NCBI GenBank assembly: GCA_033578915.1
Contig: JAVQWQ010000014.1
Location: 1 to 28,605, forward strand
DNA length: 28,605 nt
Origin: UBA7692 sp033578915
GTDB lineage: Bacteria; Bacteroidota; Bacteroidia; Chitinophagales; LD1
Reading direction: 5' to 3'
Made by a program: the position numbers and the translations under genes
In this document: positions 9,206 through 15,534 of the stretch, piece by piece
How the letters are laid out: every line of letters begins with the position of its first letter
Position numbering within the stretch: position 1 is the first letter of the stretch
Notes under the pieces: model-generated
Told to the model about the DNA's origin: nothing
Database searches by the model: none
What the model saw: only the letters and a program-made list of their open reading frames with translations

Positions 9206-9952
9206 CTAGTTGGTATTCTTCTCAAGCGACAGACATTTATTAAAAACATCAGCCCAAACTTTGTCTGACAAGTCCGGATTGGCTTCCACAATTATCTGAT
9301 TTTTATTGACCGGATGAATGAAGCTTATTTTTCTTGCATGTAAATGAATCGATCCGTTTCTGTTTTGTCTTTTAGCTCCATATTTTTCGTCTCCTTTAAT
9401 AGGGCATCCGATAGTGCTTAGCTGCACCCGTATCTGATGGTGCCGGCCTGTTTTTGGATATACTTCCACTAAATGATAATACTCGCTGCTACACAAATAA
9501 ATGTATGACAATTCACTTAACAAGCTGTTAGGCACCTCCTGATTAAATGCTTTTGAATAATTACCAAGAAGGCTTTTCCTGAGCCAGTGTGTAAGTGTGC
9601 CTTGAAGAGGTTCAGGCTTTTTTTCCACTACAGCCCAGTAAACCTTTTCCACCTCCCTGTTTCTAAGCATTTCATTGAACCTCTTCAGGGATTTGGAGGT
9701 TTTGCAAAGCACAAGTACTCCGCTTACTGGTTTATCCAGCCTGTGAGGAACTCCCAAAAACACGTTGCCGGGTTTTTGATAGTTGTGCTTCAACCAAAGT
9801 TTTACAAGTTCCTCCATATTCTGGTTGCCGCTTTTGTCGGGTTGAACCAAGATGCACGGAGGTTTATTTACGATGATGAAATGATTGTCTTCATATAAGA
9901 CTTCAACATCATCTAACTTGAATATTTTTTGTGGGTAATGGATGCTTTCCAC
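9206..9952 (-). CDS. RluA family pseudouridine synthase
   Basis: 248 aa. RluA/RluC/RluD-type enzymes isomerise uridine to pseudouridine in rRNA or tRNA. The catalytic motif PHRLDKPVSGVLVLCKT places the essential Asp at 73. YEDNHFIIVNKPPCILVQPD near the N-terminus and PKTGRHHQIRVQLSTIGCPIKGDEKYG near the middle are the other conserved blocks. There is no S4 RNA-binding domain in front; the protein is the bare catalytic type, so the target position cannot be assigned. The gene begins 3 bp after the stop of the FAD oxidoreductase, which points to translation from the same mRNA. Confidence 0.93.
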   Translation of the reverse strand: MESIHYPQKIFKLDDVEVLYEDNHFIIVNKPPCILVQPDKSGNQNMEELVKLWLKHNYQKPGNVFLGVPHRLDKPVSGVLVLCKTSKSLKRFNEMLRNREVEKVYWAVVEKKPEPLQGTLTHWLRKSLLGNYSKAFNQEVPNSLLSELSYIYLCSSEYYHLVEVYPKTGRHHQIRVQLSTIGCPIKGDEKYGAKRQNRNGSIHLHARKISFIHPVNKNQIIVEANPDLSDKVWADVFNKCLSLEKNTN

Positions 9953-9955
9953 AAT

Positions 9956-10947
9956 CTATTGAAACCTTTTTAGATTAACCGAATCAGGTAATGAATTTGA
10001 TTCAGCCAGATAACCGCAGAATACTTTTGAAAAATAGGGCGCTAGAGAAAATCCCTTAGTCCCAAATCCGTTAAATAAACCAATTCTGCTCTCGGGAATT
10101 AAACCCATCACCGGCCGGCGGTCTGCCATAGCTGGGCGCACACCCGACACATGCTCTACTATTTCAAATGTTGAAAAAATGGTTTTTCTAATCTTGTTGA
10201 TTAATTCTTCTCTTTTTTCCTGGGTTGGGAATTCATCTTTGAAATTCCATTCGTAAGTGCTTCCTGCATAAAATATTTTACCAGCCTCATCTAAGGGAAA
10301 AATATTTGCTGAACCCCAGATGTGATCTCTAATAGAATAATTTTTAGGTATGATTTTAAGCGCCTCTCCCTTAACAGGAGCAANNNNNNNNNNGCTTTAT
10401 ATTCTTTGTACTGCACATAATCCGACTTTTCACAAATCTGATCTTCATTCAAATATTCTTCTATCAATATGTTTTGGTTTTTAAACCATTCGCGAAGTGC
10501 TGTAAGAAGCATATATGCATTCACTTTCAACCCTCCTTTGATTTCAAAAGCACCCAGAGGATTAATGACCTCATCATTTTTTATAAAAAATATATTTGGA
10601 TTAATAAGATACTTCTGGTAAGCTTCTTCATATCTTTTTACACTCCAGTCGTTGATTTCCTTTGTATTTTTAAAGATGTGGTAAATCTTTAAGTCAGTAA
10701 TAAAGCGCTGTTGCAGCCTCTCCTCAATTTCCCTATATGTTTTAATGGCTGCAGGAATTAATTCATCAACCATCCACGATTTTTGAAGATTCTTTCCTGT
10801 TACCGGATTGATGATGGCGCCGGCGGCCAAGGAGGCGTTTAATGAATGCCCCGGGTCAAACAAAAGTACTTTGAATTGATGTTTAATGCACTCCCAAGCA
10901 AGCAAAGATCCGGCTACACCTTGCCCGGCGATGATAACATCATACAT
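9956..10947 (-). CDS. FAD-dependent oxidoreductase (DAO/MnmC-C-like), interrupted by an assembly gap
   Basis: The N-terminal 184 residues start MYDVIIAGQGVAGSLLAWE, with the FAD-binding GxGxxG at 8-13 and acidic Asp31, followed by AAGAIINPVTGKNLQKSW. Ten Ns at 10384-10393 follow. Beyond the gap the coding frame changes: it reads APVKGEALKIIPKNY, then IWGSANIFPLDEAGKIFYAGSTYEW, then GVRPAMADRRPVMGLIPE and GLFNGFGTKGFSLAPY, the typical C-terminus of D-amino-acid-oxidase-fold enzymes, ending at 9956. That part is open for 141 codons up to the gap, so this is one gene whose frame appears broken only because the N run has an arbitrary length. The substrate is unknown. Its ATG overlaps the corrected end of the phosphatase gene by 8 bp. 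Confidence 0.85.
10384..10393. other. Scaffold gap (10 N)
   Basis: Ten consecutive Ns lie inside the FAD oxidoreductase. The codon phases on the two sides demand a true gap length of 2 modulo 3 if the gene is intact, whereas 10 is 1 modulo 3. The run is therefore a placeholder, not a measured distance. Confidence 0.97.
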
Positions 10948-11412
10948 TGCCGTTTGTTTTCATATATTTTCTGATAATTCCATCGGTAGCCTTATCCAAA
11001 AGAAAATAAACATTGTCAAATCCATTCATGCCTCCGTAGTAAAGATCGGGAACTTCTTCTTCAAGGCATTCATCACATTCATGTAATATCAGCTTTATTT
11101 TTTTTTATGGTTTTCGTTTTTTGCCAGGTTTAATACGTGACGGTAATTTGATTTATCCATGCAATAAATCAAATTGAAGGATTCGAAATCTTTGATTTGA
11201 AAAGGCCTTGCGCTTTGGTTGCTGATATCGATCCCATATTTCTTCATACAAGCTATGGCGCGTTCGTCCGGCCGCTCTCCGGCATGAAAGCTACTTGTTC
11301 CAGCCGAGTCCACCTGCCAGGGTAGTCCATATAATTTTATTTTATGTTCCATTAATCCTTGCGCCATAGGCGAACGACAAATGTTTCCCAAACACACCAT
11401 CAATATTTTCAT
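10940..11412 (-). CDS. Low-molecular-weight protein-tyrosine phosphatase, frameshifted at an A9 tract
   Basis: The first 105 codons (11412 to 11095) give MKILMVCLGNICRSPMAQGL, with the C-x5-R-S phosphatase loop Cys7 to Ser14, then DSAGTSSFHAGERPDERA and the YCMDKSNYRHVL block; the frame stops just after an A9 tract (plus-strand T run 11098-11106). Reading on one frame over gives IKLILHECDECLEEEVPD, LYYGGMNGFDNVYFLLDKA and an end at 10940. This is the expected C-terminus of the family, with the general-acid Asp in PDLYYGG (usually DPYYGG). One extra A, or two fewer, joins the parts into about 157 aa, the normal length. The corrected stop overlaps the ATG of the FAD oxidoreductase by 8 bp. Sequencing error, real mutation, or slippage at A9 are all possible. 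Confidence 0.88.
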
Positions 11413-11419
11413 AAAAAAA

Positions 11420-11454
11420 TTTGCGCTATGCTACAAAAATTTACAATAGGTTTG
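11420..11454 (+). promoter_or_regulatory. Bacteroidota-type promoter of the aldehyde dehydrogenase gene
   Basis: TAGGTTTG at 11447-11454 matches the TAnnTTTG -7 box of Bacteroidota sigma factors, and a TTTG at 11420-11423 lies 23 nt upstream, at the upper end of the usual spacing. The ATG at 11462 is only 7 nt after the box, so the mRNA would have a very short leader or none. Confidence 0.5.
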
Positions 11455-11461
11455 GTGTGCA

Positions 11462-12901
11462 ATGATTAAAGTTCAAAACTACATTGACGGCAAGTTTTGT
11501 GAGGCACAAAACGGAAAAACATTAGACATTGTAGAACCGGCTACGGGAAACATATTTGGCACCATGCCGGATAGTGGCTCTGAGGATGTAGATAGGGCCG
11601 TACAGGCAGGTAAAAGGGCTTTTAAGGAGTGGAAAAATATTTCGGGCGAAAAGCGCATGGATTATTTGATGAAAATAGCTGAAGGTATTGAGCGCCATTT
11701 CGAAGAGTTTGCCAAAATGGAAAGCCAGGACACCGGAAAACCCTTAAGCCTCGCCCGAAAAGTTGACATTCCGCGTGCTATTGCAAACTTTAGATTTTTT
11801 GCCGGAGCCGCATGGCATTTTTCCTCTGAAAGCCATTCAATGCCGGAGGCCGTTAATTTTACTTTACGCCAACCCCTCGGAGTTGTAGGCTGTATATCGC
11901 CATGGAATCTTCCTATTTATCTGTTAAGCTGGAAGGTTGCCCCTGCCTTGGCAGCTGGAAATTGCGTTGTTGCAAAACCAAGCGAAGTTACTCCGTGTAC
12001 AGCATGGCTGCTCGCACGTGTATGCGATGAAGCCGGATTGCCGCATGGAGTTTTAAACATTGTGCATGGCGTTGGAAATGAAGCCGGCAGAAGCCTTGTT
12101 GAGCATCCAGATATTAAGGCAATCAGCTTTACCGGTGGAACGGCCACAGGAAAACAAATTGCAGCGGCAGCAGCACCCATGTTTAAAAAACTTTCATTAG
12201 AATTAGGCGGTAAAAATCCTACCATCGTTTTTGCCGATTGCGACCTCGATAGCACTGTTGATGAGGTCATCAGGGCATCTTTTACAAATCAAGGTGAGAT
12301 TTGCCTTTGCGGCTCGCGTATTTTTATAGAAGAAAAAATTTTTGAGCAGTTTAAAGAGGCCTTTATATACAAAACAAGACAACTGAAGGTTGGCGACCCC
12401 TTGGAAAATGATACTCATATTGGCGCTATCGTTTCTGCACAACACCAACAGAAAATTTTACATTACATTCAATTAGGTGCGCAAGAAGGTGGCAGAATAC
12501 TCTTCGGAGGCAAAAAGATAAACGTTATTGGCCGATGTGCAAGCGGATATTTTATAGAGCCTACAGTGTTTGAAGGCCTTAGCCCTGAATGCCGAACCAT
12601 GCAGGAAGAAATCTTCGGGCCGGTAGTTACACTAACTCCTTTTACTAATGAACAAGAAGCAATAGAATTAGCCAATAACTGCTCTTATGGGTTATCGTGC
12701 AGTATTTGGACAAAGAATTTACAGCGGGCTATGTATATGGCAAATCATATAGAAGCTGGTGTTGTGTGGATAAATTGCTGGCTACTTCGCGACCTGAGAA
12801 CACCTTTCGGAGGCGTTAAACAAAGTGGTGTAGGCCGCGAAGGAGGATGGGAAGCAATGCGTTTCTTTACTGAGACAAAGAATGTTTGTATGAAATACTA
12901 A
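11462..12901 (+). CDS. Aldehyde dehydrogenase, ALDH8A1 / 2-aminomuconate-semialdehyde dehydrogenase-like
   Basis: 479 aa, full length for an NAD(P)-dependent ALDH. Signatures are SPWNLPIYLLSWKVAPALA with Asn149, FTGGTATGK, LELGGKNPTIV with the general base Glu247, NQGEICLCGSR with the nucleophile Cys281, EEIFGPVV, and the end block WINCWLLRDLRTPFGGVKQS. NQGEICLC plus WxNCWLxRxLxxPFGG is the pattern I associate with animal ALDH8A1 and bacterial 2-aminomuconate or 2-hydroxymuconate semialdehyde dehydrogenases (kynurenine or meta-cleavage degradation). No other genes of those pathways are in the window, so the substrate is a lead only. It has its own promoter, is divergent from the phosphatase, and its 3' end overlaps metX by 35 bp. 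Confidence 0.9.
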   Translation: MIKVQNYIDGKFCEAQNGKTLDIVEPATGNIFGTMPDSGSEDVDRAVQAGKRAFKEWKNISGEKRMDYLMKIAEGIERHFEEFAKMESQDTGKPLSLARKVDIPRAIANFRFFAGAAWHFSSESHSMPEAVNFTLRQPLGVVGCISPWNLPIYLLSWKVAPALAAGNCVVAKPSEVTPCTAWLLARVCDEAGLPHGVLNIVHGVGNEAGRSLVEHPDIKAISFTGGTATGKQIAAAAAPMFKKLSLELGGKNPTIVFADCDLDSTVDEVIRASFTNQGEICLCGSRIFIEEKIFEQFKEAFIYKTRQLKVGDPLENDTHIGAIVSAQHQQKILHYIQLGAQEGGRILFGGKKINVIGRCASGYFIEPTVFEGLSPECRTMQEEIFGPVVTLTPFTNEQEAIELANNCSYGLSCSIWTKNLQRAMYMANHIEAGVVWINCWLLRDLRTPFGGVKQSGVGREGGWEAMRFFTETKNVCMKY

Positions 12902-13943
12902 ATTCAGGAAATCGCTCTGAAATAACCTGTGTTATTTGCTCGTACTCCAGCAAAAATCCATCGTGCCCATACTTAGAATGAATCACCGATAAATGCGCAG
13001 TAGGGATATTTTCTGAAAGAAATTTTTGCTCTTGCAAAGGGAATAATATATCTGTGGATATTCCAATAATAAGCGTTTGTGCCTTAATAGAACTCAAAGC
13101 CGATTCTAAAGATCCGCGGCCTCGGCCTACATGATGCGAATCCATAGCCTTGCTTAGCACTACATAACACTGGCTGTCGAATCTTTTTGCAAGTTTTTCG
13201 CCCTGATAGCGCTGATAAGAAGATGCTTTAAAGTTATCTATCTTATCTTGGTCATCGGTTTGTGTATCTGCGTACATCTGATAATTTCTATAGCTTAGCA
13301 TAGCAATAGCTCGTGCTGCTTTGATGCCCTCCTCCCCTCCCGATTCTATAGCCATGCGCTGCGCTTCATTAAAAGCAATACCCCAGGCTGAGTGGCGTGC
13401 ATTGGTTGCAATCAATACCAACCTTTTTATAAAAGAAGGCTGCATGATAGCCCATTCCAGCGCTTGCTGGCCCCCCAACGACCCGCCCGTCAAAAGCGCT
13501 ATTTGATTGATTTGAAGATGACGTGCCAACAGTTGATGAACAGCAACTATGTCTCTAATGGTAATTAACGGGAAATCGCTTCCATAAGGTTTTCCTGTGA
13601 AAGGATTAATGGTTAAAGGAGAAGTAGTACCGTATGGAGAACCAAGTATATTTGCACAAACTATAAAAAATCTCTCCGGGTCAAAAAGTTTTCCTGATCC
13701 AACCATGCCACTCCACCAATCCTGCACATCGGCATTAGCTGTCAGGGCATGACAAATCCAAACTACATTATCGCGCTGTTTATTAAGAGTGCCATATGTA
13801 CAATAGGCTATTTCGACAGGTTGGAGACTGGCACCTGATTCAAGAGTTAATTTTTCGTCTATTGAAATTTTTTGTGTGGCCACTAGACAAAACAATCTTG
13901 AAGAAAGCCCGCAAGGAAAATATCCTTGCGGGAAATTCTTCAT
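12867..13943 (-). CDS. metX: Homoserine O-acetyltransferase
   Basis: 358 aa from the ATG at 13943; an alpha/beta hydrolase-fold acyltransferase that makes O-acetylhomoserine from homoserine and acetyl-CoA, the first step of methionine synthesis. LTLESGASLQPVEIAYCTYG, VVWICHALTANADVQDWW, SPYGTTSPLTINPFTGKPYG, the nucleophile elbow GGSLGGQQALEW, and the late Asp (ISTDILFPL) and His (KYGHDGFL) are all present. The first 20 codons look wrong: they contain a perfect 10-bp GC hairpin (13908-13932) and no family similarity. A GTG at 13881-13883 would give MATQKISIDEKLTLESG and 338 aa, a more usual N-terminus; I think this is the true start. The gene follows the sulfhydrylase it supplies. It overlaps the convergent aldehyde dehydrogenase by 35 bp. 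Confidence 0.95.
   Translation of the reverse strand: MKNFPQGYFPCGLSSRLFCLVATQKISIDEKLTLESGASLQPVEIAYCTYGTLNKQRDNVVWICHALTANADVQDWWSGMVGSGKLFDPERFFIVCANILGSPYGTTSPLTINPFTGKPYGSDFPLITIRDIVAVHQLLARHLQINQIALLTGGSLGGQQALEWAIMQPSFIKRLVLIATNARHSAWGIAFNEAQRMAIESGGEEGIKAARAIAMLSYRNYQMYADTQTDDQDKIDNFKASSYQRYQGEKLAKRFDSQCYVVLSKAMDSHHVGRGRGSLESALSSIKAQTLIIGISTDILFPLQEQKFLSENIPTAHLSVIHSKYGHDGFLLEYEQITQVISERFPEFSISYKHSLSQ
13908..13932 (-). terminator. GC-rich hairpin between sulfhydrylase gene and metX
   Basis: CCCGCAAGGA and TCCTTGCGGG form a perfect 10-bp stem around a 5-nt loop; a further AAGAA/TTCTT pairing is possible outside. On the minus strand it is followed by CTTTCTTC, a weak T-rich tail. It lies 28 bp past the sulfhydrylase stop codon and 24 nt before the likely GTG start of metX. 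It could be a partial terminator, a processing site or an mRNA stabiliser that sets different levels of the two enzymes. The hairpin is certain; the role is inferred. Confidence 0.55.
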
Positions 13944-13959
13944 TCGTTAACCAAAAAAA

Positions 13960-15300
13960 TTAATTGGCTGATATTTCAGCAAGTTCGGGGACAGCAACCA
14001 GAGTGGCTTTCAATGCATTGTCAAAGTCTTCGATGATATCATCAATGTGTTCAATTCCAACGCTCACCCTTATTCTGTTAGGTTTTACCCCCGCGAGCAG
14101 TTGCTCATCCGGCGAAAGCTGTTCGTGAGTAGTAGAAGCCGGGTGAATTACCAGCGTTTTGCTATCGCCTACATTTGCGAGCAAACTTACCAGTTTCAAG
14201 TTATCTATAAATGTTTTTGCCGCTTCTACTCCCCCTTTGATATCGAAAGTGAGCACACCTCCGGCTCCTTTTGGAAGATATTTTTGAGCTAATGAATAAT
14301 ATGGGCTGGAGGGCAAACCCGGGTAATTAACCCTCTCTACAGCCGGATGTTTTTCTAGCCATTTAGCTAATTCCAGCGTATTATAGACTGTTCTTTCCAA
14401 ACGCAAGGAGAGGGTTTCAAGTCCTTGCAGGAATAAGAAGGAGTTGAATGGGCTAAGTGCGGGGCCCCAGTCGCGAAGACCTTCTACACGCGCGCGAATG
14501 ATGAAAGCAATGTTTGGCAATCCCAATGGATTGTTTTCACCAAAAACTTCCCAGAATTTCAATCCATGGTAACCTTCGCTTGGCTCAGTAAATTGTTTGA
14601 ATTTACCATTTCCCCAGTTGTAGTTTCCTCCATCCACAATTACCCCGCCTATGCTGGTTCCATGGCCACCAATCCATTTTGTTGCAGAAGCTACCACCAC
14701 ATGCGCGCCATGTTTTAAAGGTTGAAAAAGAAAACCTCCCGCTCCAAATGTATTATCAACAATCAACGGCAGGTCGTATTTTTTTGATATTGCTGCAATT
14801 TTTTCAAAATCCGGAATATTCAACTCAGGGTTGCCAATGGTTTCCAGATAAATAGCTTTGGTTTTTTCATCTATCAGCTTTTCAAAATTTTCAGGTTTAT
14901 CGCCTTCAGCAAAGCGCACTTCTATACCCAGTCTTTTGAATTGTACTTTAAATTGATTGTATGTTCCGCCATATAAATAAGATGTGGAAACAAAATTCTC
15001 TCCCGATTCTACGATGTTGGTAATTGCAATGAATTGTGCAGCTTGCCCTGAGCTTACTGCCAGCGCTGCTACCCCGCCTTCCAGCGCAGCAATTCTTTTT
15101 TCGAAAACATCGGTAGTAGGATTCATGATGCGGGTGTAGATATTACCGAATTCCTTTAGGCCAAATAAGTTGGCAGCGTGTGTGGTATTATCAAACACGT
15201 AAGAGGTAGTTTGATAAATAGGAACAGCCCGGCTTTTTGTGGTCGGATCTACTTGTTGGCCTGCATGCAACTGTAGCGTTTCAAATTTGTAATTACTCAT
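13960..15300 (-). CDS. metY: O-acetylhomoserine sulfhydrylase (O-acetylhomoserine aminocarboxypropyltransferase)
   Basis: 446 aa PLP enzyme of the Cys/Met metabolism family; it forms homocysteine from O-acetylhomoserine and sulfide. Opening FETLQLHAGQQVDPTTKSRA, YTRIMNPTTDVFEKRIAALE, the SSGQAAQ block, Asp182 in VDNTFGAGG, and the PLP Lys208 in SATKWIGGHGTSIGG are clear. The long form (about 430-450 aa) with the ENNPLGLPNIAFIIRARVEGLRD insert separates it from the roughly 390-aa MetB/MetC enzymes. It precedes metX on the same strand, so two consecutive steps are made together. Its start at 15300 is preceded by about 135 nt of leader with a Cys-rich ORF and a consensus promoter, which suggests control by cysteine supply. 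Confidence 0.95.
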   Translation of the reverse strand: MSNYKFETLQLHAGQQVDPTTKSRAVPIYQTTSYVFDNTTHAANLFGLKEFGNIYTRIMNPTTDVFEKRIAALEGGVAALAVSSGQAAQFIAITNIVESGENFVSTSYLYGGTYNQFKVQFKRLGIEVRFAEGDKPENFEKLIDEKTKAIYLETIGNPELNIPDFEKIAAISKKYDLPLIVDNTFGAGGFLFQPLKHGAHVVVASATKWIGGHGTSIGGVIVDGGNYNWGNGKFKQFTEPSEGYHGLKFWEVFGENNPLGLPNIAFIIRARVEGLRDWGPALSPFNSFLFLQGLETLSLRLERTVYNTLELAKWLEKHPAVERVNYPGLPSSPYYSLAQKYLPKGAGGVLTFDIKGGVEAAKTFIDNLKLVSLLANVGDSKTLVIHPASTTHEQLSPDEQLLAGVKPNRIRVSVGIEHIDDIIEDFDNALKATLVAVPELAEISAN

Positions 15301-15345
15301 AGTCTTATGTATTTTGATTAAAAATTAAAAAATACTGGGGAAAGG

Positions 15346-15423
15346 TTAGCAACAACAATCTTTGGCGACACAACAAGCGCCAATACTCGTAATCAGTTTG
15401 AAATCGAATTTTATAAATAGCAT
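15346..15423 (-). CDS. Cys-rich leader peptide ORF upstream of metY (25 codons)
   Basis: ATG at 15421-15423, TAA at 15346-15348. The peptide begins MLFIKFDFKLITSIG and ends ACCVAKDCCC-stop: five Cys in 25 residues, all in the last nine, three in a row (TGT TGT TGC) right before the stop. It starts about 15 nt after the predicted transcription start and ends 45 nt before the metY ATG. A run of codons for one amino acid at the end of a short ORF ahead of a gene linked to that amino acid is the hallmark of leader-peptide attenuation, as in trp, his and leu leaders or Cys leaders of actinobacteria. That this one senses charged Cys-tRNA is inference. Confidence 0.68.
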   Translation of the reverse strand: MLFIKFDFKLITSIGACCVAKDCCC

Positions 15424-15438
15424 TATTTGGTTGTTGCT
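15348..15438 (-). promoter_or_regulatory. Structured metY leader RNA
   Basis: On the minus strand AGCAACAAC (15438 to 15430), at or next to the predicted 5' end of the mRNA, is exactly complementary to GTTGTTGCT (15356 to 15348), which covers the three terminal Cys codons and the first base of the stop. Inside, TTGGCG (15383 to 15378) pairs with CGCCAA (15367 to 15362), a 6-bp stem whose 10-nt loop holds the first two Cys codons. A weaker AT hairpin, GTATTTT with AAAATAC (15335-15309), lies just before the metY ATG. No GC-rich stem followed by a T run was found. The pairing is seen; switching behaviour is inferred. Confidence 0.5.
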
Positions 15439-15442
15439 GGCA

Positions 15443-15473
15443 CAAAAGTAAAAAACCTATTTAATCTACCAAA
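15443..15473 (-). promoter_or_regulatory. Bacteroidota consensus promoter of metY
   Basis: On the minus strand TTTG (15473 to 15470), 19 nt, then TACTTTTG (15450 to 15443): an exact fit to TTTG at -33 and TAnnTTTG at -7. Transcription would start near 15436-15440, giving a leader of about 135-140 nt ahead of the metY ATG. Confidence 0.72.
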
Positions 15474-15534
15474 TTTATAGACATTTTTTTAATCATCTAT
15501 CCAACTATTGAAAAATTATGTTTGTAAAGATTTT

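Noticed and set aside
9587..9898. Plus-strand ORF of 103 codons opposite the RluA gene
   Set aside because: It lies wholly opposite the catalytic motif of the real gene and shows no family signature.
10886..11086. Plus-strand ORF over the phosphatase/oxidoreductase junction
   Set aside because: The minus strand here codes for the displaced phosphatase C-terminus and the oxidoreductase start, both with family motifs.
15301..15440. SAM riboswitch in the metY leader
   Set aside because: I could not find the conserved core sequences of SAM-I or SAM-II; the Cys-rich ORF explains the leader better.
15508..15534. TTG start for the AI-2E transporter
   Set aside because: The added residues show no conservation and a TAnnTTTG-like box falls within them; the ATG at 15535 is preferred.
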